Shown here one piece after another: positions 13,291 through 25,175 of a stretch of DNA of 64,000 nucleotides. A program made the translations under genes and the position numbers. The DNA comes from Agapanthus africanus (taxonomy: Eukaryota > Streptophyta > Magnoliopsida > Asparagales > Amaryllidaceae). The notes under the pieces are model-generated. The model saw nothing but the letters and a program-made list of their open reading frames with translations, was not told where the DNA came from and searched no databases. The first letter of the stretch is position 1. Every line of letters starts with the position of its first letter. The stretch is from contig JASDDO010000026.1 in the NCBI GenBank assembly GCA_030015575.1, positions 194,643,739 to 194,707,738 of the forward strand, read 5' to 3'.

Positions 13291-14629
13291 AGCCATAGCC
13301 ACTATCCCGATATTCGGGAGCGATACTGAGGAGGATGAAGAGATGGTCTACTCGGGACAACCCCAAGGAAACAGGCCAGGACCATCTACTCCTATTCTGG
13401 TCTTTGGCAGTGACTCTGAAGACGAGGCCAACATAATGTTCTCCGTCCGTCCGTCAGTGCAGACCTTTGCTGGAGCTGACCAGAGTTTACAAATTAACAT
13501 GGTTCCGCAGCGGCATTACAAAGAACTTGATGCACTTGATACGTACACCGTGCAAGAGCTGCAGACCTTCTACGTCCCTCCTAAACAGAGGGGTGAAAAG
13601 ACGATCCTTTTCTATCAATCTACGGAGACCAAAGTGGAGAAAGAAGTATGGCACGGTGCTGAACCTGCGCTCGACAGACTTCAACCAATCTGTCTGCCCA
13701 GATACTACGCAGAGGGACTGAGAAGGCTATTGAGATGCCAAGGCGTACCCTTCAAACAAACTGCTCGACAAGCCCAGTTCTATAACAAGATTTGGGATGT
13801 TCCCGGGACTCAGCGAAAGATGCCCAACGGGAGAATGGAGACGACTGGCCTTGGATACGTTCGGTCCAAGAAACGGAAGCGATTCCATGGCTGCCATGTT
13901 ATAAATGATTCCGGTGGAAAAGAGAATGTCTTCCCAGATAGCGCTGATATTGAAACAGAGCAAAATCCCGCCGTACAAATATCAAGTCAGTCATTCGAAG
14001 AGCAGATTAACAAGCTAATAAGGGAAGTGGGTCAAAAGGTTCAGGATGAACACAGCCGCGAAATGGCCATTTACGAGAAAGTCAGGACGCAACGTCTCAT
14101 TCAGCAGGCTACGGAGGATGACGATACCTTTCACCGTCAGCCAGCTGTGCGCTCTCATGGCAAGGGAAAAGCCTGACGTAGAGGCAACAACAAGGTGAAG
14201 AATGAGAATGGCATTCAAAAACAGCGAAGCGGATCTAAGAAACCGCGCGATCAAGAAACGGTCCGCTGCAATTCATCGCTGATGAAGAAGATGGTTCGGG
14301 AATACTCTTTCCCTCAAGACAAGACAAGAAAGATATTCAACCTTGTCATGAAGCATCAAATAATGACGCTCCCGGAGTCTCGGCGCCCCAAACAAATAGA
14401 CGAGGTCCATCACCCGGCTTATTGCTCCTATCAACGAGCAATAGGACATCCTCTTGAAAACTGCTTCACCTTTACAAAATGGGTTGAAGACCAGTATCAG
14501 CAAGGAAAGTTTGCTCTATCTGACAGTTGGAGGCTAACCCCACCATAAAAGCATGAGCCAAGAGCAACCTACACTACAAGGGAACGTCCCGAACAACATC
14601 GAGCTTGGAAACGAACTCGTACCTGTCAT
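13291..14629 (+). pseudogene. Tat protease-RT linker with cysteine/histidine motif (fossil)
   Basis: Long spacer between protease and RT, typical in size of Tat elements. It contains repeated acidic patches (FGSDSEDEA and similar), a stretch with LRRLLRCQGVPFKQTARQAQ near 13715, and HHPAYCSYQRAIGHPLENC at 14408-14464, a cysteine/histidine block commonly seen ahead of the RT in this lineage. I know of no enzymatic activity for this part. Broken in a few places. Confidence 0.65.
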
Positions 14630-15882
14630 GTGATAACATTCTCAAAGGAGGAGGAACATGAGAATACGGATGACCTCTCCCATTGCTTTGCAAATGAAGA
14701 TGAAGACGAGGTGATCTCAGAATTTCCACTGGCACCAAAGGAGCTGGAAGATGGGATACATACCACGACGGACAACTTGAAAAAAATCGACTTAGGGACG
14801 ACAGACGAGCCAAGGCCAACGTTCGTCAGTGAGCTGCTGTCTGAGAAACAGGTAGCCACGTTAAAAGACGTGCTTATGAAGTATAAAGACCGTTTCGCAT
14901 GGAACTATTCCAAGATGCCGGGATTAGATCCATAGATAGCCGTGCATAAACTGGTAATATCACCGGACGTCAAGATAGTCAAACAAGCACCAAGAAAAAT
15001 GCGGCTCAAGCTTGAGATGAGTATCAATGCCGAAGTCAAGAAGCTAATCGACTCCGGCTTCATCCAAGAATTTCAATATCCTTACTGGATCGCCAATATC
15101 ATTTCGGTAACGAAGAAAAATGGGACAGTACGCATCTGCGTAGATTTTCGGGATCTCAACAAAGCTTGCCCGAAGGATGACTTCCCAGTACCGGTTACCG
15201 AACTGATAATCGATAACACGTCCACTCACGAGGTCTTCTCCTTCATGGACGGATCTTAAGGCTACAATCAAATAAAAATGCATCCTGAAGACCAAAAGCA
15301 CACTGCTTTTCGAACTCCGCTGGGCATATTCTGCTACAAAGTGATGCCCTTTGGTTTGAAGAACGCTGGCGCCATCTACCAGAGGGCCATGACAAAGATT
15401 TTCGATGACCTCATACATGAGATTGTCGAATATTATATCGACGATCTCGTGGTGAAAAGCAAATCGTACGAGGAGCACTAGGAGCATCTGAAAATAGTGT
15501 TCCAGCGCCTTCGGAAGTACAACCTGAAGAATAACCCTCTGAAATGCGCGTTTGGAGTTTCCTCATGAAAATTCCTAGGATTCATCGTACGACACCGAGG
15601 CATCGAAATAGACCCATCAAAAATTAAGGCGATTATGGAAATGCCCGTGCCAAAAACTCTTAAACAACTGCGGTCTCTTCAAGGAAAGCTCACGTATATC
15701 CGGTGGTTCATAACTAATCTCTCCGGCAAATGCCGCCCCTACAGTCATCTAATTAAGAAGGGGACCACGTTCGTTTGGGATCGTAAATGCCAGAGCGCAC
15801 TGAATGAAATCAAGCAATATCTGCAGAACCCGCCAGTACTGACCGCTCCAGTCAAGGGAAAACCCTTCATCCTGTACATGAC
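14630..15882 (+). pseudogene. Tat reverse transcriptase, N-terminal part (fossil)
   Basis: RNA-dependent DNA polymerase domain. Landmarks in order: RFAWNYSKMPGLDP near 14893, RICVDFRDLNKACPKDDFPV at 15130-15189, VMPFGLKNAGAIYQRAM at 15343-15390, and the catalytic YIDD at about 15434. The thumb and connection region (LRSLQGKLTYIRWFITNLSG) runs at 15670-15730. The block stops at 15882 only because the Tekay element inserted there; the RNase H part resumes at 58890. Broken in several places. Confidence 0.85.
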
Positions 15883-18736
15883 TGTCATGACCCGAAATTC
15901 GAATGTGACCGATACTTAGATTGTATGACACCAAAAGATGTAGACACAATCTGAGTAAGCCAAAAAACAAGATCAAAAAACCTTTTTGCGGAATTTGGAA
16001 AATTTCATTTTTTAAGTAAAAGGATGAGGTAGTATGTCGAATGATTTTAAGAACTGAAATCTAAACAGCTGATTTTTAGCAATTAAAATGTTCGACAACA
16101 CCTCCTTATTAATCCTTAATAAAAGTAGTTATAAAGTGTTTAAATAAGTTGCATCCCTAGTTGGGAGCAAAGAACACCAACGACGGAAATCAACACGCAA
16201 TGATAATACGACGCATTAAGTAAAGAATTTCATGCATACATAGAGAAAGCATAAATTAACACAACTAGACGATCTCACTCAAATGAATTTAAAACATATA
16301 CAGACATATCTCGTTCTAAATCAAATATACAGGGTCTGATAGAGAATTTCTAGATCCATAATACATATACCCAAAATAGGATGTTACTACATAGGTAACC
16401 CACCTAGCAAAATAAACGATAAGAGCTGACAAGTGGATCCGCGCTGCTGCTACGTGTCCACGCGTCTCCTGCAAGGAACTATGGCACAACGAGGGTGAGT
16501 TGCCAACTCAGTGAATAAACTAACATCTAACAACTGATAATGTAAGTATGACGACTAGAGCTAACAATAACAAAGATGAGTATAATGTATGATAACATGT
16601 GGATGTATGAATATGTATTAAACCAACCCTAAAATCTCATCAAGTATTTCCAATATCATAATTTTCCAAATAAGGCTCATTTTTCCGTGTCCAACATCGA
16701 CACAAATCTTCTGTTTCCAGCAGGCATCGTTCCCCGAAAGATCTTGTCAATCAATAACATCGGTCGGTATCCTCCAGATATCCGCCGTGTTTCACAACTA
16801 TCTCCGGTATCGAGTATCCTTGCTAGGCTCCCCGCCTCAAATGCGACTATCCCGTCTCTCGGTTTCGACCGGGTCCACCATGTATCCAACTGTATATCCC
16901 CCCACTCATTCTGGATAACGTATAAATCCGCATCCGTATAGCCCCCCCCGGTTCAGAGTAAATCCAAATCATAAAAAAGACATCTCATGGTGGACATATC
17001 ACATCAATCATGAAGAATCAATGAATATAACTTAATAGTATATTAAACTCAAAACCAGAAATCCTTAATCCAATACACCTGGTGATACAATTAACAATGA
17101 ATTGAAAGTAAGACATGATAGGTATCAATTAATAACAACGATGCACACAACCACTGATAATGATGCTTATGGTATGAAAGGAATCATATAGAATATGGCA
17201 AGTTCTAAGTGATACGTGACATATCAATATCGATGAGGTGTAGTGTAACATATAGGTATGTGTGCGTGCAAAATGACTCATCGATAATTCGTGCAGTGTT
17301 CTAGCAAGTGTTATTTTATAGATATGAATGCATATAATAAAGTTTCTTAGTTTTAAACATATACTCAATATAAAGGAAATTATTATCCAACTATTAATTA
17401 CGGGCGTTTAACGCCATCCATACAAAATCCCCCGGTAGATGTTAAATCTACTCACCGGAATACATCGAAGCTACTCAGATGTTATCAATCCTTTTCCTTT
17501 CCTTGCGGTTTCCGAAGTCTCCGCGGTCGAACCTAACATCTAATTTAACTTTCGTATAAGAAACGGCTAAACTCCGATACGGCGAAAACGTGAAACTACA
17601 AGACTTATTTTCTAAATATGCTACGTACGAATATTGTGAACTATCTAAAACTTAAGCTAACCTGAGCTAACCCTTTGCTGTTCATAACAGGCAACAACAG
17701 AATCATGTCACAAACATCCGTGTCGCATTTAGAACTTTTAACCCCAAAACTGATATTTGCTTCCAGATTTTATATACTGGAAATTAACATAAACTAGCAA
17801 TACCATATATCCTAACACATATAGAGAGAGCTACCCTAAAAATTTCAACACCTAACTCCCACACAAAACCGGCGAGCTCGGAATTTCAATGAATGTCGCC
17901 GACCAAAAATCCAAGGAATGGGTCCGTATTTCTAGTGGTTATTTTAGGTCCAAAATACAAGATGAAGGTACTGTTTGATTTTGTTAAATATTATCTAGAC
18001 TATAGCAGATTCAAAACAGAGCCTAAATTTACCCAAATACGATATTTCCGATATCAAACTTCTATATTAAAACAGTACTGAACTAAAAATCTGCAGAGTT
18101 GAAATTTATACCTATTGAAGGATCAACTGAAAGGCTCTTTCCAAGATGCACAAGCACCACTAATCTTAGCTTGAGGGTTGTGGTAAAGATCCCTAGTACT
18201 TAGCTTCTTCTCCTCTCTTTTTCTTTCGTGTGTTCTAGGATTTTTTTTTCTTTAATTTCTAACTTGGCCAAATTTTTTCTAATTGATATATGAACTGAGC
18301 TAAATGAAGAGAAAAGGATAATGTAGGATGAGGTTTAGGAGGAGGTGTCACCTAGAAAGAGTATGGTGTATCCATGCAAGTAGGTGGTGTAAGCATGAAA
18401 GATGGTGGTGTTTTCATGCAAGGAGGATGTGTCACCATGAAGTGTACATGCAAATAAGATGTGTCATCTAGGTTATGATATTCCATGAGTGTAATTTAAC
18501 CTTAACCATGACCTAACCCCTTTTTACATAAAACCCCCCACCACATTTCCAATTTCCACAGATGATTAAACTTTTCATAAAACCCCTCATGATACTTATT
18601 ATTATAAAAAAACTATTTCATTACTAATTTAACCTACTACATATTAAAAGGTCTTATATTACAATAAGATTTAAATTAACATTTTTAATTACATAAATAA
18701 ATTAATTAATTATCTAAAATATTTCAAAATGTTACA
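15883..18736 (-). repeat. Tekay 3' LTR (element sense)
   Basis: 2854 bp, TGTCATGACC at 15883 to AAATGTTACA at 18736. Aligns along its length with 56016-58889. The stretch 18343-18469 (near the U3 start on the element strand) is rich in short inverted repeats: AGGTG/CACCT 18343-18353, ATGG/CCAT 18363-18375, GCATGAAA/TTTCATGC 18393-18419, AGATG/CATCT 18457-18469. Confidence 0.93.
17314..17320 (-). promoter_or_regulatory. Candidate TATA box in Tekay 3' LTR
   Basis: Reads TATAAAATAA on the element strand, about 1.4 kb into the LTR, and is kept in the partner LTR at 57463-57469. Position and context fit an LTR promoter; no transcript evidence. Confidence 0.45.
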
Positions 18737-18750
18737 ATATTCTCCCCTTA
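18737..18750 (-). promoter_or_regulatory. Tekay polypurine tract
   Basis: On the - strand TAAGGGGAGAATAT, touching the LTR. Same layout as in the LARD element. Confidence 0.8.
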
Positions 18751-18779
18751 AGAAAATTCGGTTCCCGAATTTAAAACTT

Positions 18780-19241
18780 AACTACATGTACCTTCAAAAA
18801 GATGCTGGAATTTCTCCCGCATCGCATCCTCGGCCTCCCAAGTGACCTCCTTGCAATTTGGTCCTCGTCAAAGAACCTTTACAGACGGAAGTACCCTTGA
18901 TCTTAGTTTCTTTGCCTGCCGGTCTAGAATAGCTACCGGGTGGTCGGTGTAGGATAAATCACGCTCAAGCTGTAAAGTATGATGCTGGACCGCATGAGAG
19001 GGATCGTGAAGGTACTTGCGAAGTATAGACACATGGAACACCGGATGCACATCGGGAAAACTTGGTGGAAGTGCTAAATAATAAGCTACAACACCCACCC
19101 TCTCCAGAATCTCATAGGGCCCGACATATCTGGGGCTGAGCTTCCCCTTTTTCCCGAAACGCATCACACCCTTCATCGGAGAAATACGGAGGAACACATG
19201 ATCTCCCACATCAAACTCGAGTCTGCGACGGCGTCGAGCAG
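18780..19241 (-). pseudogene. Tekay integrase C-terminus and chromodomain (fossil)
   Basis: The - strand carries RLEFDVGDHVFLRISPMKGV, KLSPRYVGPYEILERVG and HPVFHVSILRKYLHDPSHAV, the GPY/F module that ends chromovirus integrases. Then, at about 18870-18790, EVTWEAEDAMREKFQHLF, the recognisable end of the chromodomain, which in living chromoviruses is thought to direct insertion to marked chromatin. The block is cut at 19241 by the Athila LTR; the rest of the integrase is at 42902. Confidence 0.88.
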
Positions 19242-19840
19242 TGTTCATATCAGATTTTGGCATTTTTATACCGCCCGTTCTTGATCGCATTTCATATAGG
19301 TAGGTACTTTTGATCCGTGTTTGCTAAATAATTGTAGGTTATAGGTTTTCAGCTCTAAACTATGAAAATCATGAAAAGGAGCAACAAATTCAGGACTACT
19401 GCCAACCACAGATAAAATATGGGTCTCCGCGCACCATCTGTCAGGTGCCGCCTACCAGTTCAAGGGACAAAATGGCAAATCATTGGTCATTTCATGCACA
19501 AAGCACAAGAGGCAGCACAAGATTCAAGATTTCAACGTGGAGCTCAAGAAAATCAAGGCAAAAGTCCACATCATTTCATCTTTTGGACTGCTGAAAATCT
19601 AGGAGAAAAATGAAGAGATTCTGAGAAACCAAGTGTGCTAAACAGAGAAGAACAGTCGCATAGAAAACCCCAGAAAAAACGACCCTCCAATTCAACCAAA
19701 GGGCCGCGGAACCGCGGTCAATGTAGCACCTCGGCCGCGGATCCGCGGCCGAGTCAACTCAGTGTTGACTCGTATTTTCAGGGTAGTTTTGTAATTGTGT
19801 TTGGACTCAGATTTTATCCCCAGGGTTTCATATATCTGCC

Positions 19841-19847
19841 TATAAAT
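19841..19847 (+). promoter_or_regulatory. TATA box in Athila 5' LTR
   Basis: TATAAATAGCC, kept in the other LTR at 41950-41956. A good plant TATA consensus at the expected place, about 130 bases before an AATAAA. Confidence 0.75.
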
Positions 19848-19973
19848 AGCCCAGTTCCAAGCCAAGTAAAGGGTGCTTTTTCTTGTATTAGATTTTAGGA
19901 TAAGAGTTTGTATCTTCTTCTTCCTCTTCATCTTACTCCATTAATATTGTAGTGAGTTTCATGAGTGGTGATG

Positions 19974-19979
19974 AATAAA
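19974..19979 (+). terminator. Poly(A) signal in Athila LTR
   Basis: AATAAA downstream of the TATA box; the same word is at 42083-42088 in the 3' LTR, where it would end the element transcript. Confidence 0.55.
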
Positions 19980-20818
19980 AGAAGAGTTCTTTTTAACATG
20001 CATGTCTTGTAATTGTGTTGTTATATTTTTCTTGTAATTTTATTTGGTAAAGTAGTTGTTATTATTTGTTTGTTTGCTTGCTTTCTTCTTCTTCTTTTTC
20101 TTTAGCCTTACAACAATGATGCTTAAGTGTGATCCTTGCCTAAGTGAGGTTCCAAATAGCTAGTTGTGATTCTCTAACTCATTTCTTTCTATCTTCCTTC
20201 TTTGTTTTATTTTCTTTTTCTTTTTAATGGGTGAGTAGTTTCTCACTTGTTAGCGTAGGATAAGGGAAGTTTGAGAGAAGGAAATCTCTCTCTCTTTTCT
20301 TTGTCCAATATCTTAATTCGGACTCCCATTAATTAAACCACAATCCGCTCTCTACGGCACCCTATCCTTCATGATAGTGGTGATACCCTAGCAAGACCGG
20401 TTGTGGTTGAATTAACCGGAGGTTATGGCTAAGAGCCAAGAACGGACGGATAAGGACCAACAAGTAGGAACTAAGCGTTGGAAAGCCTAACTTATATTCG
20501 CAAGTTTCCTTCCTTGTCGTGTTAATCCCCGTTGTTGCCGATTACCGTGACATCGATATTAAGAGTGGCTACAAAATAAGTGAGCGACTCCTAACTCAAT
20601 CTAACCTAATCTTAACCCTAACAAGCTCTCTTTATACATATTTTAGCACATAGTGAAACTAAACAAACCTCGACAAATTGGATTTAACTCGTTAAAACAC
20701 TAAGAAAAAGATTCCCATCTTTTCATGGACCGACCTGTACTCAACCGGCTAGCTACCAAGCGAAACCGTCTTGATTGCGGTAATTAAAACTAAGCATGCA
20801 AAATCTATACCAATCAAA

Positions 20819-20836
20819 TGGCGCCGTAGCCGGGGA
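20819..20836 (+). promoter_or_regulatory. Athila primer-binding site, tRNA-Asp type
   Basis: TGGCGCCGTAGCCGGGGA, two bases after the LTR. Matches the complement of the plant tRNA-Asp 3' end at all but one position, as is usual for Athila. Confidence 0.85.
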
Positions 20837-21104
20837 GACGGTAGTTTATTTCTTTGTGTCATTTCGGGTTAATTTGTGAATATATATATAACCAAAAAAA
20901 ATATACTGTAAAAATCATCTTGTTATTTTGGATTCTTTTTTTTGTGCAAGTGTGCAGGATAGGAAGAAGATCAAGTTCAGTGCCAAAGTCGTGGGGAGTT
21001 AGACCCATATCTCGCGGCTACACCGCGACGGATCAAGACGGAACCACGGTTGACTGTACAATTCTGTAGCAAATTCAGTGACCAAATCAAGATTCAGGGG
21101 CTCT
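20837..21104 (+). other. Athila leader, first part
   Basis: Non-coding sequence between primer-binding site and the Copia A insertion. Ends in GCTCT, one half of the Copia A target duplication. The leader continues at 31705. Confidence 0.8.
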
Positions 21105-23328
21105 TGTTAGTTGTATGTATGCCCTAGAGGCCAGTATTGTACAGATGATGTATATTATATTGGATGCTTGGACATATATAGAGATGACTTTCTTGCTCGA
21201 TATGATAGTATGCTATCTGGTTGCTCTTTATCTTAACATGTACACTTGTCTCTTTAAACTGTCTTATAGTTACATGTTGATAAAGCCCTTAGGATGTATA
21301 CTTGACTACCTGGACTATGATGCAGATCATACTAGTGGGGACATGGTAGTCCATAAGTACATCCTTCAAGGTCCCTAGTCGTGGGTGTATTGAGACAGGG
21401 CATCGATATACCAGTGTAGACTAGCGTATACGCTTCTCGACCCATGAGATGGGCGATGGATGATCCCATATCCATTGGTGTTTGACATCAGAGATGGTAT
21501 ACGGGTGCTCAGTGGAGACTGGGTACACTGGACGGACTCGCTGAGAACTCCCAGATGGTATTATACCTCACGTCAGATGGCAGTTCTCAGGTGACACTTG
21601 TACAGGTTAGTCTGTAGACCCGAGATCGTCATAGAGACTTGTGTGATTCCCACTGTGCTTTGATCTCCACCTTACCACGTCCATGAGGGCGTGCAAAACG
21701 GTGGTCTTTGGGTACAGTCCCGAGTCACATGGAGGCAATGAGCGATAGGAGGGGTTTCGTCTCTCCCGGTATTGGGGGTTGATGTTGCGCAGTGCTCGAT
21801 TGGCCGTAACAGGGAAGTCCCTGGCCAGGGCTGATCAGAGATTTGCTGGTAAGTGTTACCAGTAGTTTCTCGACCCGTTATGAGCCTCACATCGGCACGA
21901 CTTATCGGTTATTTGGGTCTGACGTTTACCACCCCTAGACTTGATATGCGACATATCAGACGAACAGACCGGACTGTATGGTAAGTGTTACTGGTTGGAT
22001 TCACAGGAGTATGAGCGGGCTAGCTCGTCGATCTTCTGATCGCTCAATACCCGGATGGCCGTTATGTTTAGCAGACCGCTTGCGGCTTGTAGGTGCTTGA
22101 TATGATCATCATCTGCTACTGGCGTATTGACGAGTCTTTAGAGTCCTACACAGAGGTTTCCTGGCTCAAGCGAAACAAAATAGGAGCGCATATGAGATAT
22201 GTGCAGGACCGAGAATAATGCGTGTATGTGATACCGTATTTCATTCTCGCGATGGATGTATCGATTGGTTATATTCGATATAACCTAGATATCGAATCAA
22301 GGATTAATTCGATAAGCCGATACATAGGATACTAGTCGGTTATATGCGATATGACCGGATCGTTAAATCAAGTGTTGATTTAATGATTTAATGTATAATT
22401 ATATATTTGATATATTACTTTGCATTAGCTAGTATTAGTTCACTTTAAATGGATTTTCTCACTTGATGTGCAAGTTGTATATGTGATATACTTTTGTGCA
22501 CATGTTTGTATCATGTTTGATGATACTTGCTCATTTGGTTAAGTGTATAGAATTAAACCATGGTTAAGTTGAGATTAGGGTTTTGCTTATTCATTTATTC
22601 ATTTATTTGTTTATTCATTTATTTGGATAAGATTAAGATGAGAATGGTGGCTTTATTTGTTTCTAGTTGAATCTTCATGAAGCTTTGACTTCTTAACCAT
22701 TCTTGTCTTCATGCTTAACCCTAACCCATCCAAGTAACCATGGTCTATTCTCTACACTCTACCCTAGTTAGTATATGATAAGTATTCATTTTTCTTTTCT
22801 ATTTGGATTAACACTTATTATATTCTAGCTTCATCTTCTTCTTCATCTTCAAAAGAAAAAGCTTGATGCCATCAATGGCAACTTGAGCAAAAGTGTGAGA
22901 AATCCAATTCTAAAGTGAACCCACCTCCTATTTCTTCATCCTCTACTTCTTGCCAAGTTGTTTTGGGTATTTTCTTCACAAGTTTCACAACTTGGTGAAG
23001 TTGGAGCTTGAACTTGTGATGCCTCGACGTAGATCATATTCGGCACGAAGCCGACGACCTAGTCCGCCCTTTTCTCCGATGAAGCCGACGATTGAGTTCG
23101 GGATTCGAGACGGACAGCGAGAGGAGGTCTATGTGGAGCTAAGGAAGTGGATATCCGGATATACAAAGGTTGTAGCTTCTTATCTTTAGTTAAGTTGTTA
23201 ACTAGATTCGTATATCGCCTAAACTTCTAGTCAACGATCCGTATTAGGGTTTCTCGGCACCCGTAAAATTTGAAATTGGCATGGTTGATGCCTTGTGAGA
23301 CTTCATTAGCGTGCCTAGGAACCCTACA
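21105..23328 (+). repeat. Copia A 5' LTR
   Basis: 2224 bp, TGTTAGTTGTATGTATGCCC to CTAGGAACCCTACA. The stretch 22260-22400 is full of short inverted repeats: GGTTATA/TATAACC, TATCGAAT/ATTCGATA, and TTAAATCAA/TTGATTTAA around a GTG loop; the last is kept in the Copia B 3' LTR. Confidence 0.95.
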
Positions 23329-23329
23329 G

Positions 23330-23341
23330 TGGTATCAGAGC
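23330..23341 (+). promoter_or_regulatory. Copia A primer-binding site, initiator tRNA-Met type
   Basis: TGGTATCAGAGC one base after the LTR end; standard for this superfamily. Confidence 0.9.
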
Positions 23342-23532
23342 CTAGCTAGAGCCTTAGGCGAAGTCTAGACGACGTTTGAAACCTGAACGAAACCGAAACC
23401 CTAAAACCCAAGTGCTCTCTGGACTTTTTCTAAAATCTGGGATTTTTCCATATTAAAAATGCTTAAAAAATTCAGCAGGGAAATCTAAGAATTACGATGC
23501 AAAATTTATCCCATGAACAGTAAAGAGTGCGT

Positions 23533-23571
23533 CGGAACCGCGGCAGAAGCCTGGCTTCTGCGGCGGTTCCG
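23533..23571 (+). repeat. Long GC-rich palindrome in Copia A leader
   Basis: Arms of 18-19 bases (beginning GGAACCGC, ending GCGGTTCC) meet with a single-base centre and mismatch at one position. The Copia B counterpart is at 45425-45461 with two mismatches. It lies about 200 bases after the primer-binding site, where many retroelements carry packaging or dimer structures. Confidence 0.85.
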
Positions 23572-25175
23572 CGGCAATATGATGACATCATCACTCCCAT
23601 TTTGCACAGTAATTACTATTTTATTATGCTGAATTTTCTGGGAATTTTTAATTTGACTCAAGAGTTGAGTGTTCTGGGGTTGTATTGGGAATCGACGATT
23701 CGATCGGATTATCAAATCTTGTCTATGTGGCTTTCCGGATAACTTTAGAATATGTTAAAAAGTTCGACCGGATATAAATACCCAACTTTTCCCCTGCCGG
23801 AAAATTTCCAAGTGTTGGATTTTTCTGTGGTTTAAGGACGTTCTGAGTAGTGCAAGTAAAGCGATGGTCCCTCTAGAAGACAACAAACCTTAACTCGATT
23901 ATATGACCGTCTTGAACTGCCCTTTGAACCTTCGGGTTTGGGGCAGTATGGCGTACCACATGTGAGGCGTTGGCTTGACCCTTCTACGGCTGGACCGTTG
24001 GTACTGAGGCATGAAATGAATGTCTTTGAACCTATTTCATGTGTTGAACGGTTTCGGGAAAACTTGGGTGTTCGAATGTTCGATCGGAAAGTTAAATATA
24101 TTCTATTTATCCGGAATGGGATACAATAATTGGAATTCACAAACAGTTATGAGATAACTGAATGAATGTTATAAATCTAGCGGTTTAGTTTCACTTGATA
24201 TTGAAAAGAGTTTTCGATAATGAGACTAAAATGCGGGGTTTATAACTGTTAGGCATGTGATGTCTAAGTATTTCATTTTGATTAGGCATGTGATGTCTAA
24301 AGAGGTTGCGGATTCCAACTGTTGTAGTTTTACACTTTCTTTTCTGTGACCGTAAGTGTAATATGTGATATCGCCGGTTTCGTTGCTATATGTCAACGAC
24401 AATTGGGATGCGCATATTTACTTACGTTGATGACATGTGATGTTGTGTGTTGCTGGATATGTTATATTGGATTGTCGTGTTCGAATAGCCGGGGGTTTTT
24501 ATGTGAGATGAGTGTTTTTCATTTTCATTCATGTAAAAACTTGTATGTAATATTCTTTTATTTGGGGCACTTCCAGGTTGCGGAAGTTGTCACCTTTTGT
24601 ATATTATTTACTTTTCCGCATTAGGATAGACCCAAGGAGGGGAGCACAAGTAACCGGGTTCTAGGGTCCAGTGGGAGACCATCTCGAGGAGTCGAGTCCG
24701 GGTCTCCTAACCCTAGAATTGGTAGGGTTGCTTGCCGCTCTCGTAGGGGTCTAGGGGTGTGGGATTGGCTATTCATCACGACCGTGGAATCCGGGTTTTA
24801 TACTGGCTCGTATTGAAAACACGGACGTCCTAGTATATCCAATGTTTCATATGTTTCTTCTGCTGCGATATCTGTGATGTGATCATATGATGTTCTGTGA
24901 TAGATACTGTATATAGTATATATGATATATTATATAGACGTTACTTATGTTTTGCACCCGCACTAGCCCTGCCCTGCTCTGTCGTTAGTTACCTAACCTA
25001 ACGGTGCACGAGGGGACATCGAGGCGAATGCGGATGGCATAAGTGTACGTCGTATTTATCTGTGATGTTTAGGTATTTAAATGATGGGACTTCATTAATG
25101 TGATTAATGAAATAAAAGAAACCAAAAGATGTTGTAGAATCAAATTTTAAATAAAACAGGTAGCTACAGTTCTTA

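Larger units (their letters stand above)
19242..20816 (+). repeat. Athila 5' LTR
   Basis: 1575 bp, TGTTCATATCAG to CCAATCA. Holds a perfect 18 bp palindrome GGCCGCGGATCCGCGGCC (19733-19750), the related CCGCGGAACCGCGG at 19704-19717, and a GAGTCAAC/GTTGACTC hairpin (19751-19771), all about 100 bp upstream of the TATA box. Confidence 0.93.

Noticed and set aside
21115-21378. 87-codon frame repeated at 29498-29761
   Set aside because: Lies at the start of both Copia A LTRs; it is LTR sequence, not a gene.
22950-23189. Arginine/serine-rich 79-codon frame repeated at 31321-31560
   Set aside because: Also LTR-internal in Copia A. The Copia B LTR does not keep the frame.
23860-24129. Open stretch of about 90 codons in the Copia A leader as a possible gag remnant
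   Set aside because: No Gag motif, no start codon for much of it, and not kept open in Copia B.
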